A stretch of 64,000 nucleotides of DNA, taken from the NCBI GenBank assembly GCA_029260555.1, contig JAJDCZ010000042.1, positions 1 through 64,000 of the forward strand, given 5' to 3'. The position numbers were made by a program, and so were the translations under genes. Position 1 is the stretch's first letter. Every line of letters begins with the position of its first letter. This document shows positions 1 to 6,233 of the stretch, piece after piece. Source of the DNA: Phycisphaerales bacterium (lineage in GTDB: Bacteria > Planctomycetota > Phycisphaerae > Phycisphaerales > UBA1924). A model generated the notes under the pieces. It worked only from the letters and a program-made list of their open reading frames with translations. It did not search any database and had not been told where the DNA came from.

Positions 1-1
1 G

Positions 2-130
2 CTGCGCTCGCTGCGCTGTCGAACCAAGGGGGCCCTCTGGAACTCCATGCAGAGCGTGCTCGATCAGGTGACCCCGACCGACGCCACCAACTGCTTCACG
101 CACTGCGGATACTCGATACGCTTTGACTGA
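2..130 (+). pseudogene. C-terminal fragment of an IS630-like transposase
   Basis: The frame is open from the window edge and ends at a TGA at 128-130. The last residues, THCGYSIRFD, and the preceding pattern (a VLDQVTPTDA helix followed by a Phe-x-His-Cys-Gly-Tyr block) resemble the end of IS630-family DDE transposases, which commonly finish with a F-x-H-C-G-Y block. Only about 42 residues are visible, so whether the gene is intact to the left is unknown. No inverted repeat can be assigned. The family call rests on a short motif and is moderate. Confidence 0.5.
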
Positions 131-320
131 GAGTGCTCTAAGAACAAAATAACGATGCGCTTCTTGAGCATCCGCGCCCATTGCGGCGATGTCAGCAGCA
201 CCCCCAGCCCGCCCGCCGTCGTCAGCATCGGCGACAGCGTAGCAACACAAGTCCCCGGCACCGACCTGAACCTGGCAGCATAAGCATAGCGTAACCCGCC
301 CTGCAAGTTCTCATAAACAG
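131..320. other. Intergenic, no gene recognised
   Basis: Short open frames exist on both strands, for example 154-282 on the plus strand, but none has a ribosome binding site or a recognisable motif. I see no assignable function here. Confidence 0.4.
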
Positions 321-348
321 CCCCGACCTTATGATCGCAAGGCCGGGG
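321..348 (-). terminator. GC-rich hairpin after moaE
   Basis: CCCCGACCTT at 321-330 and AAGGCCGGGG at 339-348 pair with one G-U or A-C imperfection around an 8-nt loop, a few bases beyond the moaE stop. The stem is strong but the following T tract is poor, so it may act in either direction. Confidence 0.55.
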
Positions 349-353
349 GGGTT

Positions 354-767
354 TCAGTTACAACTTCGTTCATAAACCGCAGTCTTCCAGATGGGCACAT
401 CGCACTTGAGGGCGTCGATGAACCCGTCCATGGCTGCAAGGGCTTGCTTGCGGTGAGCGGAGGTGATAAGCAGTCGAAAAGACACCTTGCCAACCGCAAC
501 CATACCTTTGCTGTGCCAGACGCGGACACTGATCAGGTCGTGGTCTTTCAGTGCCTTGTGGGCAAGTTTGTGAAGCTCGTCCTGAGCCATTGGTTCGTAG
601 GCCTGGTATTGCAGGCCTGAGATGGGTTGATCTGCTTCGGTGCTGCGCACGATGCCTTCAAAGAGTACGAATGCTCCAGCTTGTCCATCGGTGCCCAGAG
701 CCTGATCGTCATCATGAGCAGCCAATGGAGCAAGAGGGCCTTGAACAAGCTGAACTTCCACGCTCAT
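354..767 (-). CDS. moaE: Molybdopterin synthase catalytic subunit MoaE
   Basis: MoaE forms the large subunit of the heterotetrameric molybdopterin synthase, which moves sulfur from the MoaD C-terminus onto precursor Z to make molybdopterin in the cytosol. The 137-residue protein has the family hallmarks: GAFVLFEGIVR near residues 31-41, YQAYEPMA, a central HSKGMVAVGKVSF, SAHRKQA, and the late LKCDVPIWK carrying the active-site lysine region. I chose the ATG at 765-767 because AGGAGG lies at 774-779, six bases upstream; a TTG two codons earlier overlaps the spacer. The stop of moaD lies just upstream, so the two genes are probably translationally coupled. Confidence 0.93.
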   Translation of the reverse strand: MSVEVQLVQGPLAPLAAHDDDQALGTDGQAGAFVLFEGIVRSTEADQPISGLQYQAYEPMAQDELHKLAHKALKDHDLISVRVWHSKGMVAVGKVSFRLLITSAHRKQALAAMDGFIDALKCDVPIWKTAVYERSCN

Positions 768-769
768 GT

Positions 770-1018
770 TCAACCTCCTGAAACCATGGCGATCAACGCC
801 AGCTCGTCTGATTCATGAATGCAAACATCTGTCGCTGCAAAGCTGCTGTTGACAGCAAGCCTGGCGCCGGTTGCCATCTCGATCAGCTCGGGATGTTTGC
901 TGAATAGCGCATCAAGCACTTGCTGACAAGTCGCAGGCTCGTCAATCTGGAGCATGATCTCACTGGCTTGAACAACCTGCGCCATTGGCCCGAATAAAAG
1001 CACCTTAACCTTCACCAT
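770..1018 (-). CDS. moaD: Molybdopterin synthase sulfur carrier subunit MoaD
   Basis: A small ubiquitin-fold protein of about 82 residues ending in Gly-Gly (SGG), the tail that is adenylated and thiocarboxylated and then inserted into the MoaE active site. The fold pattern VKVLLFGPMAQVV at the N-terminus, LAVN in the middle and ALIAMVSGG at the end fits MoaD. GGAGG at 1021-1025 precedes an ATG at 1016-1018 (2-base spacer) and a GTG at 1013-1015 (5-base spacer), so the true start may be the GTG. The moaE start follows the stop immediately. No moaA, moaC or moeB is in the window. Confidence 0.9.
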   Translation of the reverse strand: MVKVKVLLFGPMAQVVQASEIMLQIDEPATCQQVLDALFSKHPELIEMATGARLAVNSSFAATDVCIHESDELALIAMVSGG

Positions 1019-1070
1019 CGCCTCCAAATCCTGACCATGAGCACAATCTGCACCAATAAGCTCTGGCAGA

Positions 1071-1541
1071 TTATTCGCTGTGTTCGCTTGTTATCTTTGC
1101 GACGACTTTCAGCTCGACCGCAATGGGCGCACTGGCACCCTGAGGCAGCCTTTGCACCTGAATCGTTGTTCGCGCGGGGTTGGGGTTGCCCTCGCCGGAA
1201 AACGCCTGAGCATAGAGTTTGTTGAAGGTTGCAAAGTCACGCTTGATGTCGGTCAGGAAGACCTGCACATCCACGATATCGAGCCATTGAGCCCCTGCAT
1301 CTTCCAGAACCATCCTGACATTATCAAAGCATGATCGGCATTGTGCTGCGATGTCGTAATCGATCATTTTGCCATGATCATCAAGAACCACGCCGGGGAT
1401 TTTGTCAGAGTCACGCACGCGAGGTCCGATGCCACTAAGGAAGAGCAGATCGTCATGCGAACTGATCCGCCTTGCATGGGGATAGGCACCAACGGGTCTG
1501 GGTGCGTGCGAAGAATCGATCTGTGAGTGTTGATCCGTCAC
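1071..1541 (-). CDS. RidA/YjgF-family deaminase, probably 2-aminomuconate deaminase type
   Basis: A 156-residue member of the RidA/YER057c/UK114 family, enamine or imine deaminases that act as trimers. Family features seen are PRPVGAYPHARR, FLSGIGP, a Q-C-R-x-x-x-N-V-R-x-x-L segment, VFLTDIKRDFATFN, and NPARTTIQVQRLP with the conserved Arg. It follows a 2-aminomuconate-type semialdehyde dehydrogenase by 14 bases, the arrangement of aminomuconate deaminases in kynurenine and aminophenol catabolism, so I infer that substrate. The start is a GTG at 1539-1541 with GGAG six bases upstream; a TTG four codons earlier overlaps that GGAG. Confidence 0.82.
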   Translation of the reverse strand: MTDQHSQIDSSHAPRPVGAYPHARRISSHDDLLFLSGIGPRVRDSDKIPGVVLDDHGKMIDYDIAAQCRSCFDNVRMVLEDAGAQWLDIVDVQVFLTDIKRDFATFNKLYAQAFSGEGNPNPARTTIQVQRLPQGASAPIAVELKVVAKITSEHSE

Positions 1542-1555
1542 CGTCGGCTCCAATC

Positions 1556-3028
1556 TTAATCTGCATCAGACACAGCGATGCAGACATTTTTAGGCTCAGA
1601 GAAGAAAGCGATCGCTGCGGTGCCTCCTTCGCGTCCGAGGCCAGATTGCCGGGCACCGCCAAAGGGCGTGCGCAGATCCCGCAGCATCCAGCAGTTGACC
1701 CACACCATGCCGACATCCAGAGATGCTGCAACACGGTGAGCACGCGAGACATTGCCCGTCCATACATTGGCGCACAAGCCAAAGGGCGTGGCATTGGCCA
1801 GTTCAACAGCATGGGCTTCATCTGTAAAGGGCGTAACTGTCACGACAGGCCCGAAGATTTCTTCCTGCTGAACTCTGCACGACATCTCAAGCCCGGTTAT
1901 GAGTGTGGGTTCATAGAACGCTCCTCCAGCACAACGCTCATTGGGTGCGGGTGCGTTCTTGCCGCCACAGATGATTGAGCCCTGATCTTTGCGGGCGAGC
2001 TGCACGAAGCTGTCGACTTTTACACGATGCTCAAGGGAGATGAGCGAGCCAAGGTTCGTGGCGTGGTCCATCGGATCGCCGACTGTCAACTCAGCGACAT
2101 GGCATGTGAGTTTTTCAAGGAATGATTCGTAGATGGAAGCCTGCACCAGAATGCGTGAGCCACAGGTGCAGACCTGTCCTTGATTGGTAAACCCAGCCCG
2201 GCAGGCCTGTGCTGCAGCCTGATCTAACTCAGCATCATCAAATACAATCGTCGCATTTTTTCCTCCCAGCTCCAGCGAGATGCGCTTGAACTGCTTTGCA
2301 GCACTGATGGCAATAGCGCGACCCGTTGCGGTGCCACCCGTGAACGAAATAGTGGGCACATCCTGATGATCGACAATGGCTGCTCCCACACTTGCGCCCG
2401 TGCCATGCACGATGTTCATGACCCCCGGTGCAAAGCCCGCTTCAATGACAAGTTTGCTGAACATCCATGCAGTAACAGGCGTGATTTCACTGGGCTTTGC
2501 GACCACAGCGCAGCCAGCCGCAAGTGCTGGGGCAATCTTCCAGGTCAGCAGATACAAAGGCAGGTTCCAGGGCGAGACCAGCCCGGCTACGCCTCGAGGC
2601 TTCATCAGCGTGTAGTTGATTGCCTTGCCATCGGTGTCATAGGCCTTTGAAGAACGATGCAGAATCTCGGTAGCGAAAAAACGGATATTGGCAATTGCCC
2701 GCGGTATGTCCACAGCACATGCGAGCGAGATTGGCTTGCCCGTATCGCGTGATTCAGCATCAGCGAGCTTATCAGCATCTCGCTCCATCAATGAAGCAAG
2801 TGCCATCATCCGGGCAGACCGCTCAGACGCAGGCATGGATGCCCATGATTCAAACGCATCGCCTGCTGCAGCTACAGCCTGATCAACATCGCGTTGATCG
2901 CTCGCAGGAACACGAGCCAGTTCCAAGCCTGTTGCGGGTTCGATGCTCTTTAACCACTGGCTGGACTGGGGATCGACCAGCTGGCCTGCGATAAGATTTT
3001 GCAACTGGATGGGCGATGCATCAGCCAT
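1556..3028 (-). CDS. Aldehyde dehydrogenase, 2-aminomuconate/2-hydroxymuconate semialdehyde type
   Basis: A 490-residue NAD-dependent aldehyde dehydrogenase that would oxidise a muconic semialdehyde to the dicarboxylate. Seen: the catalytic set Asn154 (SPWNLPLYLLTWK), Glu253 (LELGGKN) and nucleophile Cys287 (NQGQVC), the FTGGTATG NAD loop, and the tail VWVNCWMLRDLRTPFGG followed by SGLGREGG. The WNLPLYLLTWKIAPAL and NCWMLRDLRTPFGG segments are typical of the ALDH8/2-hydroxymuconic semialdehyde branch. It begins 3 bases after the preceding small gene and is followed by the RidA gene, so the three form one transcription unit. Whether the physiological substrate is the amino or the hydroxy compound cannot be told from sequence. 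Confidence 0.88.
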   Translation of the reverse strand: MADASPIQLQNLIAGQLVDPQSSQWLKSIEPATGLELARVPASDQRDVDQAVAAAGDAFESWASMPASERSARMMALASLMERDADKLADAESRDTGKPISLACAVDIPRAIANIRFFATEILHRSSKAYDTDGKAINYTLMKPRGVAGLVSPWNLPLYLLTWKIAPALAAGCAVVAKPSEITPVTAWMFSKLVIEAGFAPGVMNIVHGTGASVGAAIVDHQDVPTISFTGGTATGRAIAISAAKQFKRISLELGGKNATIVFDDAELDQAAAQACRAGFTNQGQVCTCGSRILVQASIYESFLEKLTCHVAELTVGDPMDHATNLGSLISLEHRVKVDSFVQLARKDQGSIICGGKNAPAPNERCAGGAFYEPTLITGLEMSCRVQQEEIFGPVVTVTPFTDEAHAVELANATPFGLCANVWTGNVSRAHRVAASLDVGMVWVNCWMLRDLRTPFGGARQSGLGREGGTAAIAFFSEPKNVCIAVSDAD

Positions 3029-3031
3029 TGC

Positions 3032-3271
3032 TCATGCGCCCAGTTGATCACACTCATCTGGATCGAAATCGACCGAGTCAGCCAGCAGGACATCCAGTAC
3101 AGGCATGCATCTGGCTTCGTCGACCTGGCGGATTCGCACGCGGACGCCGCTTTTGGCTTGCGTCAGCCTGGCTGGGATGCCTTCGCGTTCAAGAGCTTCT
3201 GCGATCACAGCTGCTTCCAGATCGGTCTCACACTCCGCCACGATGATGTTCATTTCTGTTGCTTCACTCAC
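3032..3271 (-). CDS. Small DUF2007-like putative signal-transducing protein
   Basis: A 79-residue acidic protein. The core, NIIVAECETDLEAAVIAEALEREGIPARL, has the shape of DUF2007 proteins: a beta strand followed by a helix ending in a-L-x-x-x-G-I-P-A. These are small ferredoxin-like folds of unknown function that often accompany other genes. The GTG start at 3269-3271 has GGGAG seven bases upstream; an in-frame ATG six codons later has no such site. A TATACT box lies about 40 bases upstream, so this gene may start the mini-operon with the dehydrogenase and RidA genes. Confidence 0.6.
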   Translation of the reverse strand: MSEATEMNIIVAECETDLEAAVIAEALEREGIPARLTQAKSGVRVRIRQVDEARCMPVLDVLLADSVDFDPDECDQLGA

Positions 3272-3309
3272 CAGAATGCTCCCAGCGGCTCACAACTTGA
3301 CCGCGCTTG

Positions 3310-3315
3310 AGTATA
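3310..3315 (-). promoter_or_regulatory. Candidate -10 box before the muconate genes
   Basis: TATACT on the minus strand within a GGACTATACTC context that recurs at 13243-13248. A convincing -35 box is not seen. Transcription would start near 3303, about 30 bases before the GTG start. Confidence 0.45.
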
Positions 3316-3339
3316 GTCCGCGCTTCGACCAATACGCGG

Positions 3340-4128
3340 TCATAAACAAGGGGTTCGGCCGCCATCGACCGGCAGGTTGATCCCGTTGATGTAGGCAGCC
3401 TGTTCGCTGCACAGAAACACCACCGCAGCTGCGAGTTCCTCAGGCTCAGCCAGCCTGCCCATGGGAATGGTGGCGAGTGCTTCCTGCTCGATCTGTTGCG
3501 GGGTTTTGCCCAGCCTTTGGGCCTTGGCAGAGAAGAGTGAAGCCAGCCTGGCGGTATCGGTAAACCCGGGCAGGACATTGTTCACGGTGATGCCTTTGGA
3601 ACCAAGTTCGCCAGCCAGCGTTTTGGCCCAGCTGGCTACAGCCCCGCGAATGGTGTTGGAAACACCAAGCCCTGCGATGGGCACTTTAACGCTCGTAGAG
3701 ATGACATTGACAATTCGGCCTGAGCCCAGCGATTCAAAGCCAGGCAAGAGGGCATTCACAAGTGTCTGAGCACTGAGCAAATGGGTGCGGAAGGCTGACA
3801 GGTATGCATCGACATCTGCCTGGATTGCCGGGCCACCGGGCGGGCCACCCGCGTTGTGAACCAGAATGTGGTACGGCTCAGCTTCATTGATATGCGCAGA
3901 CAATAAGGCACCCAGCGCCTCGGTGTCAGCCATATTTGCTATGAGTAAACCGTGTGACTGGCCACTTGAGGTGTCCAGTTCATCGACGAGTTGAGTCAGC
4001 TTTTCCTGGTTGCGCGCGAGTGCTGTGACAGAAACGCCTTCTCTTGCCAGAGCAAGGGCGCATGCTCTGCCAATGCCCTGGCTTGCGCCGCATACAAGTG
4101 CCCGTCTGCCTTTGATTTTCAGGTCCAT
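3340..4128 (-). CDS. Atypical short-chain dehydrogenase/reductase family protein
   Basis: A 262-residue SDR-fold protein. The Rossmann motif GASQGIGRA (residues 14-22), the HNAGGPPGG segment near 91 and the tail INGINLPVDGG are standard. The catalytic YxxxK motif is missing: where Tyr and Lys should lie the protein has Ser157 and Arg161 (GVSNTIRG). Such SDRs are found beside muconate-semialdehyde dehydrogenases in kynurenine clusters, and the neighbours here fit that. The ATG at 4126-4128 is preceded by GGAGG four bases upstream. It could be a hydro-lyase or tautomerase-like enzyme rather than an oxidoreductase; the activity is unknown. Confidence 0.8.
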   Translation of the reverse strand: MDLKIKGRRALVCGASQGIGRACALALAREGVSVTALARNQEKLTQLVDELDTSSGQSHGLLIANMADTEALGALLSAHINEAEPYHILVHNAGGPPGGPAIQADVDAYLSAFRTHLLSAQTLVNALLPGFESLGSGRIVNVISTSVKVPIAGLGVSNTIRGAVASWAKTLAGELGSKGITVNNVLPGFTDTARLASLFSAKAQRLGKTPQQIEQEALATIPMGRLAEPEELAAAVVFLCSEQAAYINGINLPVDGGRTPCL

Positions 4129-4141
4129 CACGCCTCCAGAA

Positions 4142-4167
4142 TAAACGATCTAAACGATCTAAACGAT
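4142..4167. repeat. Triple 9-bp direct repeat TAAACGATC
   Basis: Two full copies and one 8-base copy of TAAACGATC lie in tandem just upstream of the SDR start and downstream of the FHA gene stop. This could be an operator array for the SDR gene or simple slippage; no partner protein can be named. Confidence 0.6.
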
Positions 4168-4196
4168 GCCCATGATGTCAACACTCAGTCAGATGA

Positions 4197-5039
4197 TCAG
4201 ATGACGAAAACCACGATCACGATGACGACAATCGCAAAGCCCAGGACGATCAGCATGGGTCCAAAGACCCGGTGCTTGATAACAGGCAGCGCCTTGATCC
4301 GCCAGAAGCGGCGGATGCCTTGCGTAAACCTGCTCATTCGTGATCGCTTTGCTACCTTTGCAATCAGATCTGGTGTATCACTGGCGGGTTGCTGAGCCTC
4401 GGGCGGCGTCAGGCTTGTCGGTCGAATCTTCGGTTGATCCGCAGCACCAGCATAGCGATAAATAATCGAAGATTTGCCGAATGCGATCTCATCGCCATCA
4501 GAAAGTTCCACGGGTGTGGTGATGGGTGCATTGTTAAGAGAGGTGCCCCAGCGACTTTTGAGGTCTTCGACCAGATGTTGCCCGCGTCTGACAAAAAATC
4601 GTAAATGCTGACGCGAGACATGGTCATCATCGACGATGAGATCTGTGCCCTGGCGAGATCGACCCACCACGAGTTGCCCGCCTTCACTCAATGGAAGAAG
4701 GCACGAGAGCTTCACAATTCGATCGCCATCGCTTGTGGAAAGCTCCAGCGTGGGTGACTGCCCCTGGCTTGCCTGTGATACATCAGCGTCATGGTCAGTA
4801 GCATCCGCAGCGACCTTCTTGATGCGAAGTCGAAACGATTGTCCATAAAGCCATTGCCCGAGCTGACTGGTTGCATCATGCAGGCCCGCAGCCCCGGTTG
4901 CAGTAAACGCATCATTATCCACGCATACTTCAAGGCAGGGGCTCTCGTCATTCCCATCCGGGCTGAGCGAAACCGCAACGCGAGGCAGCTGAGTATCAGC
5001 CTGCTTCTGGTCCATCTCCAACTCTATGACATACCTCAT
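4197..5039 (-). CDS. FHA-domain protein with C-terminal membrane anchor
   Basis: A 280-residue protein with one forkhead-associated domain at about residues 120-200, recognised by VVGRSRQGTDLIVDDDHVSRQH, then EDLKSRWGTSLN and LSDGDEIAFG: the conserved Gly-Arg, Ser-x-x-His and Asn that bind phosphothreonine peptides. The last 20 residues are a hydrophobic Ile/Val helix that probably tail-anchors it in the membrane with the FHA domain in the cytosol. The start is an ATG at 5037-5039; an upstream extension lacks protein-like composition. It lies near an FHA-kinase and a degenerate kinase, suggesting a phospho-threonine signalling locus. The Shine-Dalgarno is weak. Confidence 0.8.
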   Translation of the reverse strand: MRYVIELEMDQKQADTQLPRVAVSLSPDGNDESPCLEVCVDNDAFTATGAAGLHDATSQLGQWLYGQSFRLRIKKVAADATDHDADVSQASQGQSPTLELSTSDGDRIVKLSCLLPLSEGGQLVVGRSRQGTDLIVDDDHVSRQHLRFFVRRGQHLVEDLKSRWGTSLNNAPITTPVELSDGDEIAFGKSSIIYRYAGAADQPKIRPTSLTPPEAQQPASDTPDLIAKVAKRSRMSRFTQGIRRFWRIKALPVIKHRVFGPMLIVLGFAIVVIVIVVFVI

Positions 5040-5345
5040 CGTATTAGCGCACCTGCAAACCCAAGACACTTTACACACGCACACTTCACGCGATGACATG
5101 AGCATACATGCCCCGCGAGCAAAGCTCAACTGCACACTTCCTGGACACCCAGCAATAACCCGATTGCCAGAGGCTGGCAAGTATCTGGGCTACATATCCA
5201 GATACTCGGACTGGATGGCCGAAGATGTGTGCTTATTGGCACGCTGATATCAGGCAATCAGGCCGATTTGGTGCAGCCTGAATAATCCGGCGTTTGAAAA
5301 TAATGCCAGTGCATACGAGTTCTGGTATCCGTGACAGGGAAAGTG
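5040..5345. promoter_or_regulatory. Divergent promoter region with three palindromes
   Basis: This spacer separates the leftward FHA gene and the rightward channel gene. It holds TTGCCAG-agg-CTGGCAA at 5164-5180, a perfect 9-bp inverted repeat AGTATCTGG/CCAGATACT at 5180-5188 and 5198-5206, and the 10-bp palindrome CTGATATCAG at 5244-5253. They look like operators for a dimeric regulator, but no regulator is encoded next to them. No clear -35/-10 pair is visible. Confidence 0.5.
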
Positions 5346-6197
5346 ATGTCAACAGATTATTCTGACCAGCAGCAAAATCAGATCGCCCCCTGGCGTGACC
5401 GCCTGCAGTTGATCATATTTGAAGCTGACACGAAAGCTGGCAAAGCCTTTGATGTGGGACTCATCATTGCCATCTGTGCCTCAGTCTGTGTTGTAATTTT
5501 AAGCACACTGCCTTCAGCAGCCAGCGAACCATATCGAACGATTTTCCTCACGCTGGAATGGATCTTCACTGCATTATTTACAGCTGAATACATCCTGCGC
5601 TTGATCATTGTCCGTAGACCAGCTCGTTACGCGACATCTTTCTTTGGCATCATCGACCTGATGTCGATTCTTCCCGCATTCATCGGGTTGTTTGTGCCTG
5701 GCGGCGAACATTTGCTGGTTGTGCGGACACTTCGCCTCTTGCGTATTTTCAGAGTATTCAAACTTGTCCGGTTTCTGACAGAAGCCAATGCACTCCGCCA
5801 TGCGTTTTATATCAGTCGGCACAAAATCGCGGTATTCATGACGACGGTTCTCATCGTCGTACTGATCGCAAGTTCATTCATGCATGTGGTTGAGAGCCAT
5901 GCTGGCAACGAAGCATTTGATTCAATGCCCAGCGCCATGTACTGGGCAGTCATCACGATGACCACTGTAGGCTATGGCGACATCATCCCCATCACCGCAC
6001 TGGGGAAAGCGACGACCATCGTACTGGTTCTGGTGGGTTATTCTCTGATCATCGTCCCTACGGGGATTCTCTCCGCAGAGATCGCAGGCATCAGCAGCAA
6101 ATCGGTGACATCCAGATCATGCCCTTCGTGTACCGCGGATGGACATGATCAAGATGCACATTTTTGTAAACGCTGTGGCGAATCGCTCAACAGCTAG
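5346..6197 (+). CDS. Voltage-gated potassium channel with C-terminal zinc ribbon
   Basis: A 283-residue six-helix cation channel. S1-S3 lie at about residues 30-125, followed by the S4 voltage sensor RTLRLLRIFRVFKLVRF with arginines about every third position, S5, a pore helix, the K+ selectivity filter TTVGYGD and S6. The last ~30 residues, CPSCTADGHDQDAHFCKRCG, form a CxxC...CxxC zinc ribbon in the cytosol, an unusual tail that could bind a ligand or partner. The ATG at 5346 has AGGGA five bases upstream and is preferred over a GTG at 5331. It is divergent from the FHA gene. Confidence 0.92.
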   Translation: MSTDYSDQQQNQIAPWRDRLQLIIFEADTKAGKAFDVGLIIAICASVCVVILSTLPSAASEPYRTIFLTLEWIFTALFTAEYILRLIIVRRPARYATSFFGIIDLMSILPAFIGLFVPGGEHLLVVRTLRLLRIFRVFKLVRFLTEANALRHAFYISRHKIAVFMTTVLIVVLIASSFMHVVESHAGNEAFDSMPSAMYWAVITMTTVGYGDIIPITALGKATTIVLVLVGYSLIIVPTGILSAEIAGISSKSVTSRSCPSCTADGHDQDAHFCKRCGESLNS

Positions 6198-6233
6198 AAC
6201 AGATTGCCTGAAATTGCAGCGATAAAAGCATGT

